Below are positions 12,455 to 24,733 of a stretch of DNA of 64,000 bases, piece by piece; position 1 is the stretch's first letter; every line of letters begins with the position of its first letter. Under the pieces are notes generated by a model that worked only from the letters and a program-made list of their open reading frames with translations, had not been told where the DNA came from and ran no database searches. The stretch is taken from NCBI GenBank assembly GCA_038503065.1, contig JBCAMK010000010.1, positions 1,054,001-1,118,000 on the forward strand, in the 5' to 3' direction. This stretch comes from Paragyromitra xinjiangensis (taxonomy: Eukaryota > Ascomycota > Pezizomycetes > Pezizales > Discinaceae). A program made the position numbers and the translations under genes.

Positions 12455-13453
12455 ATGGGTAATGACGGAGGAAGGCAAGTGAACAAACTCTAACTCTCAG
12501 CTAGATTTTCCTTCATCACTGACATGTACGTTTCCTACAGCATTCCTACTCGCCGAGAACTCGTCAAGTCACCCACTCGCCGCGCCACTCATTCCCAGCT
12601 ACGCGACTCCAATGCCCAAACACAGGAATATCACTGGAGTACCTGCCCGCTCTCCAAACGACCTCTCGCCTCTCCAATAGTTTCAGACTCCTCCGGAAGA
12701 CTCTACAATAAAGACTCCATCCTCGAATGGCTTCTGCGTGGAACTGAGGCATTTGGCGATGGTGAAGAGGTGCTCGAAGGGAGAGTAAAGAACCTGAGAG
12801 ACGTGGTAGAAGTCAAGTTTGAGGTGCTAGAGGGCGAAGGTGGGAAGAGAGAGAAATGGGTTTGTCCTGTTAGTCGAAAGGAGCTAGGCCCTGGAGTAAG
12901 ATCAGTTTATTTAGTTCCATGTGGGCATGCATTCTCTGAGTGTGCAGTTAAAGAAGTCGGGGGTTCCAATGATGTCTGTTTACAGGTTTGTTCTTCCTCC
13001 TTTCTACCCCTACCAGCCTCAGAAACCCGTGGTGTATCTAACACATGATGGCGAGGATAGTGCAGCGCTTCGTGCCAACCGGAGGATGTTATTCCGATCA
13101 ATCCGACAACGGTAATTGATATCGAAAAGCTACGGAATCGCATCCAAAGCCTCACAGAGAACGGATTGACCCATTCACTGAAAAAGTCAGGCAGTGAAAA
13201 ATTAAAGAAGCGGAAAAAGGAGAAGCGGAACGGAGATGAACGTTTCTCTAAGAAGGATGAAATCGGTATTAAGAATGCTGTGACAGCAAACTTAACAAGC
13301 AAAGTGCTAGAAGACGAAAAGATGAAAAACAAAAGGAGAAAAGTAGAGATGAGTGACAACCTGAAGAGTCTCTTTTCAACAAAAGGAGGAGGAAATGGGC
13401 TTCCGAAGAATGACTTCATGAGCAGGGGTTATACCATTCCAGATAGGGGATGA
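12455..13453 (+). CDS. rtf2: Replication termination factor 2 (Rtf2) family protein
   Basis: Proposed exons 12455-12474, 12541-12985, 13061-13453 (285 aa). Exon 1 encodes MGNDGGS, the hallmark Rtf2 start, joined to IPTRRELVK. Intron 1 has a GC donor in an ideal context (AG|GCAAGT) and ends in ACAG; intron 2 is GT-AG with a CTAAC branch. The protein has two divergent RING/U-box-like halves: CPLSKRPL with NKDSILEWLL, then CPVSRKELG, LVPCGHAFSECA and CSASCQPEDVIPINP. A lysine-rich tail (THSLKKSG and beyond) follows. The Rtf2 family acts at stalled or terminating replication forks, with SUMO-linked roles in S. pombe. The 285 aa length is typical. The PARP gene upstream lies on the same strand, about 1.9 kb away, with no sign of co-regulation. 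Confidence 0.93.
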
Positions 13454-13844
13454 ATTTGCTAGAAACATGAAGCGTTTTGTATAATAACTAGGAGATGATG
13501 GGCGTTTGGGGTTCTATTCGACCTCATTACAAGTACATTCAGCCACAAGGGTTGTTTTAGGGATTGCAGGGGACCTAGCAAGACTGTTATCGCAGACGTG
13601 TATATGTATTTTACTGTTCTGTTTTGTATCTTGGATTACGCTGTTCGGCTACTCTGTCTCAACTTCTCCGTCGACCCCTTTCTCTCTGGGTCATCGCCTA
13701 ACTCGATCTCTATCCGATTATTTATACTTCTATCCAGCTTCTGCTTGATTCCGACTCTCTTTCATTCCCCCCATTTGACTCCAATTTTTCAGTACTCTAA
13801 ATCAGGTCTCCCATCTCTCACCACCGGAAGGCCCTGTGACAAAT
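13454..13844. other. Intergenic / promoter of sacsin-like gene
   Basis: A T/C-rich stretch before the ATG at 13845, consistent with a fungal promoter and 5' UTR. No other feature seen. Confidence 0.5.
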
Positions 13845-16800
13845 ATGTCATCTCTGACGGCTTTCGTTGGTCTTGCCGCCCTAAGGCGTGATAATTATCA
13901 CTATCAGTCCATCATGGCTGCTCTTCGCAGCTATATTCATGGCTCACCCTATAGCAGTGGTATTCTTCGAGAATTCCTTCTATACGCCGATGATATAGGA
14001 GCAATCTCACTCGTAAGGCACCTTGCCCCTATTCAACTACGATCCTCCGCAAGTATTCAGCACCTGGATAGATAAACGCTGATATCTAGTACTCAGGAAA
14101 TTATCCTTGGCCACGACCATCATCCCATCAACCCCCTCGTTCATCCTAGTATCGCCAATTTTCAAGGCACCTCCCTACTAGCTCACCACAACTCTATTTT
14201 CACACACTATGGCTTAGAACCCTTTTCCCACATTTGTGACTCGTCCACTAATCCTAGCCTTAACCCGACTTGTAAATATAGCTATGAGTTGAACTTGGTA
14301 TACGATTTGACTGATTCCCTTTCGGTTCTCTCTAGATCGTCATTACTCATCCTTAATCCTTACCTATATAGGACTTCCGACTTAAGTCTGGTATATGTGG
14401 GGGGCCCCGCTTACGATTTCGTGGAACAGTCTATTAGACAGGAGATGAAGAACCAAGCGGAAACTTTTGGAGCTGCGCAACACTATTACAATAGTAAATT
14501 CTTCGCTAGAATAGCTTCCAGGACCGAAGCACAGTCGTTAATGTCCACAATTGTTGATCACCATGGCCCCACCAATTCAGAGAATATTCTTTTCGCCTTC
14601 TCAGAATTTAAGAAGCGAAAATCCGGGTCGGTGTTGTTTCTGGAGGAGGTCACTCCCATTACCCAAAGAATTTCGTGGGGGGGTGATATATTTGCGAAAA
14701 CGAATGTTTTGGGCAGGCAAGACTTCGTTGGCTCTATAGGATCCATCATTGCTGCAGTTCAGAAGATTTCTGCAACTGGATGTAACAAGTTGTTTGAAGC
14801 TTCTTCACCCTCAATCTTATATTATAACCATGCGCAGGATGGGGAGATGCTAGGATGGAAGAATTTCCAGGCCTATTTCCGATTTGAAAGCGAACCACTG
14901 GTCGAATGGAGACAATTCCAAAATCCGATTCCTTGGGTCGTGCTGGGTACCCTGATTGGCGTCGAAGAAAGGGAACAAGATATTGAGTTGACTGGAAGCC
15001 GTTTTACATTACTTCCATCGCCCGTTCCCACGCACCAGTCCGTGCAGACATCTATTTCTGGCATATCTTCGCTGTCAGTGGATCGTAGGAATACTCACCA
15101 AACCCAAAGCTGGAGGTTTCAAAGAGATAGGGATGTTCACCAAAACTCTTATTGGAACTCGATCGTTACAATAGAATACAGGTTTAGAGATTGGCCCAAA
15201 AATTCAGGCCAATATTTGGTTTTAGATAACTGGGCATCGTTTATGGAAAATTTTCTGGGAGCCGCAATTCCCGTCGGATCATGCTTAGGAAAGATTCTGC
15301 CAAGATCGAGAAGAACGATAGAAAGAGTTTGGGAGGGAACAAGTCCGAAGCAGTGGGAACTGGTGGACATACAAGACTATTGTATGACGACTTACTTTTC
15401 GGGCCTGAATCCTTATACAACATCCGATGTTATCGAGGCAGCAGACATTTATGATCCTGAATGCAGATTCTCAGAATTTCTTGGGATTTTGTGGCAGTGG
15501 ATAATTCCTCAGCTTCCGATAGATGTCATTGACAAGGGGTCACTAGCTCAGATAGGTGATCTATGGCTCATCCCAATACAAGGGGGCAGGTATCGACGTA
15601 TCAACTCTTCCGGTGAGCAGTCAGTAATTGACCCATCTTCAAAGAAAGAACTGGGAAATTTCCTTAAGTCATTATGCAAAACAAGGGAAAACTCGTATGC
15701 AACCAATCCACTCTATTGTTCGGATTTCATGAGCGCTGGCACTACTGAGCTTCTCAGAAAGTACAAAATTATTCGGAATTGTGACGATCTTGAAAGCCTC
15801 ATGGACTGGCTGGAAAGTTGGCCAGACTTTGTGTCTACTTTTTGTTTCCGAGAACGGAATGAACTAATAACAAATCTAGAGATACTATCAGCACGTCTCC
15901 TCAGATCAGAAATCTCTCTTCAAAGGCGATCGCGACTTACTAGTCAAATTAAGAGGCTACCAATTTTCGAAGAGATTAGAAACACTTCCAGGGCTATAAA
16001 CTTCAATTGGACGTCTCTAGAGAACATAGGGGTTACATATGTCGCTGTCATGATGGAGAATATTGTCCCGGATATCGATGGTGTCGTATTCCTTAGCATG
16101 CGAAACTTATCAACACTGCAGCTTATAAAAAATTTCGAACTTGCTGAAGTTCCAGAGATGCCACAGCTGCTAGAAAAATACGTTCTCCGAGGCATTTTAG
16201 AAAACACCACACCTCATATTGTTAAGGGGTTGGCGATATTTGCATTGGACAACATCGCTTCATTTCCCGCTGGAGCCATTGGAAAAATGGCCAATATGAA
16301 ATTTGTCCCAGTACACTCTATAAACGATTGCGGAGTGTTAATGAAATGTTTGAAGGCTCCGAGGAACTGTGTAGATCCTAGGAGTGAGCTTGGTGGTTTT
16401 TTCTTTGCTCACGAGAGCGTATGGATAGTAAATGAGTTTTGGGAGGCTTACTCGACGGAGCTTGCAAGAATGCACTTAATGGATTCAATTACTGTTGAGC
16501 TCATTCTCGAAAGAGTGAGAGCATACAGCAGCCTCCCAAGAGGAATAACTGCAAACAAGCTATTGAAGAAAGTGAAAGCTCTCATTTTAGCCTCCGCGGA
16601 ATTGCAGATACCAGCCATCTGGAAATTAGGATATTCGTGGTTACCGGCTAGAGAACCCAGTGGCGATATTTTGGTAGTAAATCCTGAAGTTTGTCGAGAC
16701 GAAAGTTTTGTAGGCCTTGTGGGCTACGCTATGCCAATTTTGCCGTTTGAAGTTGGAAAAACTTGGGGCAATGCATTGGGATGGGAGAAGTTGATACCTG

Positions 16801-19800
16801 CGGTATTCATCAAAAAGCAAATCGAGATACTAGTAGAGAAGAAAGAGTTACTAGGCCTCGGAATTATTCTCGATTACCTGACAATGAATGGTCAGGATAA
16901 AGACTATATGGATAACTTGAAGGGCATGAAGTGGATTATGGGAGTATCAGGGGAACTCTTTAAACCAGAAGACATATTTTTCACCCATGCAAATCGACTA
17001 AATCCCTTCTATGATTGCATAGACACTGGCCTGGAAAAACAACATAAATCGCTCTTTCAACTTCTTGGGGTAAAAGAGAAACCGAGCTTTTCGGAATTGA
17101 AGTTACTGGTAGATGCTTTGGATCAAAACGTTCCCCTAAAACCCCCAAGTCTAGACCTAGCCATCAACACTCTTCTGCTCGCAGCCGAGTTATATCCTGC
17201 GGAAAACTTCGCTAATTTCAAAGTTCCTGATTACACGGGGACTTTACGTGACCTTCCTACTCTTACAGTAGGGCGGCCCCAATACCTTGAAGCAGAGTTA
17301 TACTTTCTGAACCCTAGGATACCCGCTCTAGCTATCAGCATTTTGAGTATCCCGAGTCTCTATCAGATGCGGCTCCAGGACAGCTCTGATACAAACTTCA
17401 GTCCCAACGTTGAGAGTGGCCAAACAGAAGCAAGGTTGACATCAATTAGTAACAATATGAAGCGGTATGCTATACAAAACACATTCAGCGAGTATCTAGC
17501 AAATGCCGAAAATTTGGGAACGGCAACTAAAGTTGGATGGATACTTGACAGAACCGAAAATTGGGGTGAAACGAGTATATTGACTGACAAGCCAGACAAA
17601 GCGGTGGGGCCGGGTCTTTTTTTCTGGAATGATGGCACTTTCGAGGAGAAAAACTTTTGTGGGCTTATTGATATCGGTGGAGGAAGAAAGGAGAGTGAGA
17701 TAGGAGACGTCGGGGGGTTTAGCTCTGGGTATGTTCAAACTGGAAGCACTTAGGGTGATAAGCGAACTAACAAATACTTCTTGATAGGATACTAACAATG
17801 TACTATTGGACAAGCCTTCCACAGATCGTTTCTGGCGAGTTTTTTGTTTTTCTTGAGTATACTTACTCTTTCCAACTAGTATTATAGTTTCAGGGCTCTG
17901 ATAGCACTTCTCAGCCCGGAAGAAAAGTATCTTCCTCTCAACCATCACACCAAACGCAGGCACGCTAGCCTAAAGATCAGACTTCAGGAGATGCAGAAAC
18001 ACTACCCTGATCACCTCGCACCGTTTCACGGTATTCTAGGGTTTGGTCCAGGATCTAGCTGCTTACAAGGAACGATTTTTCGATTTCCTTTTCGGAAACC
18101 AGGATGTCCGAGTAGCCTCGTATCAGGCAGTCGGGTCATCGACATCGGAGACGCCTTAGCACTAATGCAAGATTACTTCAAAGACGCAAAGATCTCTCTC
18201 TTATTCTCAACTCGCATAGTCACGGTCGAGTTTGGGATACGAGGCATCGAAACCCCCGAGTGGAGGGTTTCCGGGACACGAGCTCCGGCTGAAAAAGGGA
18301 TACTCGGTGGCACAACTGAGCAACTTTTCATTGAGAGTAGGCAGTTCGCGCCTGCTTCCTTAATCATCAATGATGAGTGGAGATTAGCCTATCGTAGGTT
18401 TCCAGAAGCCCCCTTGCCAAAGAGCTTGGAGCCCATCCAGAAAGAGTACAAGCTGCAAACTCGATGCGGAATAGCTGCATTGATATCCCATCAGTATGAT
18501 CACCTTGAATTTGATGGACAGTTCTTTACGGCTTTGCCATCCAGATGGCCATCAAAGCTGCCGGTGCATATTTATGCACCCCTTATCGTGGCTGGTGGTA
18601 AAGATTTATATTCCCCTTTGGATAACACCGGGGATACGGGTTCCGAATGGAATCTATGGATTATTGAACATGAAGTAGTTAGCCTTTACCTACACTTCTT
18701 ACAATACTTGGCACAGTTATTCGGGGGATTAGCATTCAAGTTTTGGCCACACCGGGTTTCCTCTGACTCCCTTTCAGACAAATTAAGAAGGGAGTTTTGG
18801 GGGAAGATACCTAAAACTGATCTAAAACTTTTCGCTGCTGACGAGCACGAACAAAAGTCTTCAGTCCTCGACTCAAATTCTACCAGAGTTAGCCAGTCAC
18901 AAAATCGAAGTACTCTGGCTCTAAATGAAGCAGTCTTTAACTTTTTGAATCACGATGAGAGAAGTTTTTTCCATATTCTGTTACACGAGCTTGGTGTGAG
19001 AAACATCGTTTCGCCAACAGATGTTATGTCAAAAGCACTACGAGATTTAGGAGGAATAACTAAGATCGATCCGCCATACATAAGCAGCTTATTGAGGGGC
19101 AACCCGAAAAACAATGTATTGCAAAATATTTGGGCTGCTGATGGCTTTTGCTTCTCTCGCCTCGGACCCTTTCTTAAGTTCATGATGCAGCCTTCGCATG
19201 GCGGTTCTGCTTTCTTAAAAGGTTGTCAAATATTACCTCTTGCCGACCTAACATTGGGAACATTGGATGACCTAGGTGCATATGGGATGTCAAGATATTA
19301 TATTTCGGGGATAGGCATGATGAACCTATTCGATTTTGCTCCTAGCTTGGCTATACACTCCGATGTCCCTCAGACAATAACCAGCCCCTTCTTAAAATTA
19401 AACCTTAACGTCTCGATCCTACCATTCTCTGATCTTCCAAGGATTTTTAAGAATGTAGGTGAGGATCAGAAGACATCCATGACATTTCATCACTTCCTTC
19501 TTAAATTTTGGATATCAGTACGGCACGAATATGAAGGCCAGCCTGAGTACGACATTATCGTTTTCTTGAAGTTGCCGATTCACTCAACAACAGTTAATGG
19601 ACTTTTTCGAGCAATCTCTCCGGAGGAATTTGAAGCGCTGCCTGCGATCGTGTCCCCAAATGAAGAGCGTGAATTTAAAATGTGCTCGAAACTATCTGGT
19701 CTTTATTTGGTGGACCAACGCACCGTTTCAGCCGCAATGCAAAAGGCAGAGGTATTAACCAAACCTGTTGGATTAATGAGGTTCATCAACGCCTTAGGGA

Positions 19801-21873
19801 AACTAGCCAGGCTTAAACACCAAAATCCTGAGACATTTCTCCCTTTATGGTTGGGGCGGGAGGATATCACGGTGAGATACTAATCGTCCTTATTTGTGTA
19901 CCATTAGAGAAAAGCGTGTTTACAAATAAAGTAGTTTTTAAGGGAGCTACTCACAGTAGTTATCTCCGAGGACATCTTGACGAAGTATCCCACAACTGTA
20001 GTCATCTTGAAATCACTGAAGTTATGGCCAACGATGAGCGGAAAACTAGTCAGTTCACTCGATGCACTACTAGCACCAGATCCACGGTTTTGCGCAACGT
20101 GGATCAAATGTCAACACCTTATTATAGAGCCAAAGGCTTCGCAAAAACTTTCCCGCGTGTTACAATTCCTAGAAGTCCAAAGACCCAAAGCACAGAGATT
20201 CATATCTTCGTATTGTCAGGATACTCTTGATCAAAAACTAGGAGTTGAAGAGCTGGATATTTATCGAGGCTTCATGGAAGCGTATTTCTGCCACATTGGG
20301 GAACTTTCTCCTAATTCACCGTTTGCACTGGACGGAAACTGTTGCTTCCGGCCCCCTCAAGCCCTCTATGATCATTGCGAACCCATTTTTGTCGGCGCTT
20401 TCCGAGACGCCGAGAAAGACTACTTCTTACATCCACATTTGAGGCATCTCAGGAACTGGTTCATGCCAGGCTTAAGATCCGAAATTTCGGGATCAGATTA
20501 CTATAAATGTGCCACGCACATAAGTAAACGATCAGGTCTATCGGAACCCCCAGTCCTGTTAGAAACTGATGCGACTACTGTTTTTGGATATCTTTGCCAC
20601 AATCAAGATTTCTTCCAACACTGGTCTGCTGCCGACTTGCAGAGAATTCAGGGTGTTCGATTTGCCCCATTACTTCGTCAATTCTCAGGACAAGCACGTC
20701 ATAGGAAAGGCAGAATGCAACATATTTCTAACATCACTATTTTCGGGAATTTAGAAGAGTGTGTTGATGCTGAATACTTGGAGGTTTGCTGGAGTCAGGT
20801 CAGAACGACAGTCCTTTGTTTCATTTGAACTGCTTTACCAACGGATATAGGGAGACCGGTGGCTGATTCATTAATTCGTATAGTGTCCAATATATGCAAA
20901 ATCACCGAGTGCATATATTTTGGGGCAAACCCCCTCAAACGGAGCTCCTTCGGCCCAAATTATACTCCAGCACGTCGGTTACCTCGCTACACACCGAAAC
21001 GAGGTCCAAGGTGTTCGGGACATCCAACTCTTTATAAATGACATTCTTACCTCCTATAAGTTTCTCAACGACTATTGCAGCGAGAAAAAGTCTGCTTTTG
21101 AGAAAGTCCGAAGTATTGACCCCAGAATCTTGGATACAATACTATGGCTGAATTTGGATGAACCAATCACGGATGCCAATATTAACCTATTTGAAACCTC
21201 GTGGGCCTCCACTAGGGACCTATGCCTTGGGATAAGGTATGACTTCGGCCGCTATCGATTTGTTCGCAGAGTTTTAGCAGACTATGAGCAGTTATTACGG
21301 GCATTGGGAGTGGAGACGGTTCAAAAACTGATGCCTGAGTTTACAACCCTTGGCGTTCCCCAAACGAATAATGTGCGCGAGAATTTGTTCAACTTTTGGC
21401 AACAAGGGAAATTCTGTGACGTTGAGCTTGAGATCAATGGAATGATTTTCAAAGCCCATCGTGTTATGCTGGCGTCTAGCTCCTCGTACTGGGAAAATAT
21501 TTTTATCGGAAATTGGGCAGAGGTTGATGGGAGCAGAATCTCAATCAAGGGAACAACACCAAGCATAGTTTCAGCAATGCTATGTTTTTTGTACACTGGT
21601 GAGCTACCTTTCGCAACCAACGATACTAACCCTGGTAAAAATCTGGAACACATGATGGACTGGCTTATTGCGGCAGATCGATGGGATATGTCTACGTTCA
21701 AGAATCGCATCGAAAGAGCGATTGTTCAACAAAACTATCTTCGTCCGGAGAATGTTCGACAAATTCTAGGGATAGCGATAGAGGCAAAGGCGCAAATTTT
21801 GTCAAGGTGCTGTGAAGTATACATTCAAGAGAATAGGAAATTCGTGGAGAGAATTGACTATGCCGTGATATAA
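13845..21873 (+). CDS. Sacsin-like (GHKL/Nov repeat) protein with C-terminal BTB domain; frame partly unresolved, possibly decaying
   Basis: The start ATG at 13845 (MSSLTAFVGL) leads into a GHKL module: LREFLLYADDIGA, an in-phase intron at 14013-14096, then FQGTSLLAHHNSIFTHYG and LVYDLTD. A long helical region runs to about 17400. A second module follows: LANAENLGT, GPGLFFWNDGTFEEKNF, DIGGGRKE. The frame then reaches a stop at 17751. A phase-consistent intron 17729-17893 rejoins ALIALLSPEEKY ... QGTIFRFPFR (17894-19871), but between them LPQIVSGEFFVFLE also looks conserved. A possible intron 19872-19946 leads to 19947-20828. I found no convincing splice joining 20828 to the last segment (about 20911-21873), which carries PSNGAPSAQIILQHVGYLA and a BTB domain (FCDVELEINGMIFKAHRVML, 21400-21620). 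Sacsins are large chaperone-like proteins. The N-box Asn of module 1 is replaced by Tyr, so ATPase activity is doubtful. Confidence 0.72.
20911..21873 (+). other. BTB/POZ-bearing C-terminal segment of the sacsin-like gene
   Basis: The segment opens in its frame after the TAG at 20881 and holds a helical region ending before about 21380, then the BTB domain (DVEL, FKAHRVMLASSS, FLYTGELPF) and a BACK-like helical tail. BTB domains commonly dimerise and recruit cullin-3 ligases. It could be a separate gene, but the sacsin-type sequence PSNGAPSAQIILQHVGYLA just upstream argues it belongs to the larger gene. The first in-frame ATG codons are well inside, so an independent start is not obvious. Confidence 0.6.
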
Positions 21874-21951
21874 TATACCCGCACCCTCTATACCTATGGC
21901 TTAGTCGCGCAGTTAGTCTGCTAACTTAGCTTATTTCTCTAAATGTATATA

Positions 21952-22124
21952 CAGTAGACTCTCGATATAAGCATACGCTCGGGACCAGAAAACTTATGCT
22001 TATATCGAGGCTATGCTTAGATAGAGGTAGACTTTATGTGTGCAAGTGGAAACGGGACCTCCCAACCGTATGCTTATAGAGAAAATATGCTTATATCGAG
22101 GATGCTTATATCGAGAGTCCACTG
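21952..22124. mobile_element. Tc1/mariner (pogo/Fot1)-type MITE, 173 bp
   Basis: The left end cagtagactctcgatataag and right end cttatatcgagagtccactg form inverted repeats of about 20 bp with one mismatch, flanked on both sides by TA (21950-21951 and 22125-22126). The TA target duplication and CAGT-start ends fit pogo/Fot1-like transposons. Further copies of the motif (tatgcttata, tatatcgagg) occur inside. No transposase is encoded. Confidence 0.85.
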
Positions 22125-23091
22125 TAATAACCGATATGATTGTGCACCAATCGATCGCGATCCCGAGAGAAAGGTTTCTCTACTTGTATCTTTTACTTAA
22201 TTTTCTATCTCCTTCAGTTTCTAATCTTCCCCAAGATTATTCTGTCCTTTGTCATTCATGCAAGCAGCTTGGTAGAGAATAAAATATCTTTTAGTTACTT
22301 TATTCATATTCTATAAGCTGGTGATAAATTGCTAATTAAGCTGGCAACGAACGAGGAAGGGAAAGAGCAGCTCATGCAACACGACTAGTGTCACCAGCAC
22401 GTGGGGTAAGTTGATCGAATCTACAGGTTTTAGTCAATCACAAGCATATGCACATTTTGTTTGTAACTGTACTCCTTCGGCGTGTTACGTGCAGGCGGGG
22501 GAGGTGTTGGAAACATGGAGATATATGCAGTAGAGAATATTGAATCTTAATTAGATAGCGATCAGAAATGCTAGATACAGCTCTATATACAGTAGCTATA
22601 GGGAAGACTCTAGGAAATGAGACGACACACACGCTCGGACACCTCGATGTCACGTATATGGGTTCCGACAGAAAGTACCAAGGTTGAGCTAGGAATTCGG
22701 CTACTAAGACCAAAGATATATTGGCTCCCAACCACCATAGCCATAAAACACCAGCGCGTTATAAATTATGATTGAACAGAAAAAAGTAAAACCACTAACT
22801 ACATGTAGCCTACAGAGAAACCCAGCAGGCGAACTTTCCCCCATCAAAAGACATAACATTTTCAAGCATACTTTTATTCTACAGTAGTAGGGTACTCTGG
22901 GAGCAAACCCCAAACTTTAGTTTTACTATATCCACTGCATTAAACCTTCGAACCCACCTGTCTCGTTCCAAGCCTATTTTTCCATAATCATTGTATTTTA
23001 TTCATAATTTCGATCTTGCTTAGAGTCGTCGCATTAGGTACTAACCTTGGCGCCAAGTATAAATCCGGGTACGAGGCAGCGAGCTAACTAC

Positions 23092-23207
23092 AGTACTCGT
23101 GCTGCCGAAAAGTCTTCGTGTCACGTGCAGAATAACTGCTAGTTATTGGAGTTTAACTATACGTTATCCATCACGTGACACGAAGACTTTTCGGCGGCAC
23201 GAGTACT
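23092..23207. mobile_element. Foldback/MITE hairpin with 36-bp arms
   Basis: Arms 23092-23127 and 23172-23207 are inverted repeats of 36 bp with a single mismatch, separated by 44 bp. Each arm starts or ends with agtact and contains cacgtg next to the loop. No coding capacity and no clear TSD. Confidence 0.8.
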
Positions 23208-23418
23208 TCCCTACCGGTACCTAATTACTGGTGCTCCCTTAGTAACGTCGTGGCATTTTGACCAGACCGCAGCACCCAGACTCCCAACAAACATTGGCAG
23301 GATGTGCTAAAAATTTATGCCATGATAGTATGATATCTAACATATAAAGCACAATCGCTCCGTAAGAATACTGTCGGGCCGGGCCAAGAATACAGAAGAA
23401 TATTCTTATAAGAAGGGT

Positions 23419-23572
23419 GGGCTAACCCTAGTCTCGATTCCAGACCTTTTGGGAAAATCGCTATTTATTTTGGGTGGTTGACGCGATTTTTCCCAGAAGA
23501 ATCCAGATTTTAAACACCAAATGTTGAAAGAATCTGGGCGGCTGCAACGTGGGCACGAGACTAGGCTAACCC
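23419..23572. mobile_element. Short inverted-repeat element, family X copy A (154 bp)
   Basis: The ends gggctaaccctagtctcg and cgagactaggctaaccc are inverted repeats. Inside, gggaaaatcgc and gcgatttttccc form a second nested inverted repeat. A second copy lies at about 28232-28386. Confidence 0.8.
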
Positions 23573-24475
23573 AATGAAGGAGGTTTATAAGAAGAGTTTA
23601 CCAAATACGGGCTAGAGAGGTAGTTTCGGGGGTGCCCCGCTAAGAATATTCTCATAAAAAATATTCTTATCCCTTACGCTGGTACTCAAAGGCTACCAAA
23701 TATGTCAACCTCGATCAGGTAGATAAATGGACGATCTTGCTGTATTGAGGAGTTTCCTAGCCGGATATGGGGCTGGCTGAAGTGAAACCTTGCACTCAGC
23801 CACCAAACTAGTTGGCAGCTTTACCAGCGCAAGGGATAGAGCAAATGTACTGTACTCTACTAGGTTTAATTTGCATGAACTTTTATTAAGCTTGGTGTTA
23901 GGTCTCTGCTCTTAGAGCCGATCGCGAGATTGTGGTCGCAGCTCCTAACAAGCCAACACAAAACTCCAACTCTAGAGTAGGGCTACCTTCACTCATCCAA
24001 TAATATCTTGTGGCAGTGATTAGTTTATGGAAATATGTGGGTGGGAGATATTCTCATCAAGGCTCTTGACCAGCATCGCAAATAATAATCATAGCCTTAC
24101 TCTACTTGGGCTTAGATTAAATCCCCGAAATACATGACAACGGGGAACAATACCTACTTTGCGACCCCAATTTACACACAAAAACCATAGTCCAGCCAGA
24201 GCCATACTTGCTAAAAAATAAAATATGGCTTGGGGGTACAAAGCAACAGGAAACTATGAAAGTTCAAACAACAAAATGAACCCCAAAACCAAAAATACAC
24301 TCCAAAAACTGCCAAAAAAATATAGAAGCCAACTCGCTTACTTGAATAAATACATTTCCCAGCATCTAAGAGGTTTGTTGTTGACTTCGATGCTCTTTTA
24401 TTCCCTAATTTTGATGACGACTTTGGTTGCAACACACTTGTGCCCCCAAGCCATATTAATTTTTTTCGCTAGTAG

Positions 24476-24686
24476 TACCGTAAAAACTCAGTCATAACGA
24501 ATTGGCCTGGACTGAGACAGCAGAATATATACACACTCTGGCTGGCTGGGAGATAGGGTTCGGGTTGGCATCCTACTTATATTGGTTATGATAACCTGCA
24601 AGTTGATGGTGTGTACTAATTGGGGCACTTATTCTATCATGTAGTCTCAGTCCAGGCCAATTCGTTATGACTGAGTTTTTACGGTA
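24476..24686. mobile_element. MITE with 43-bp perfect terminal inverted repeats (211 bp)
   Basis: Arms 24476-24518 and 24644-24686 are perfect reverse complements. The outermost TA on both sides may be the target-site duplication, leaving CCGTAAAAACTCAG as the element end. No coding capacity. Identical arms imply either a recent arrival or gene conversion between arms. Confidence 0.88.
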
Positions 24687-24733
24687 GGACATAAGAAACT
24701 AATGAGTGGCAGTGCAAAAATTGTCTTTTGCAT

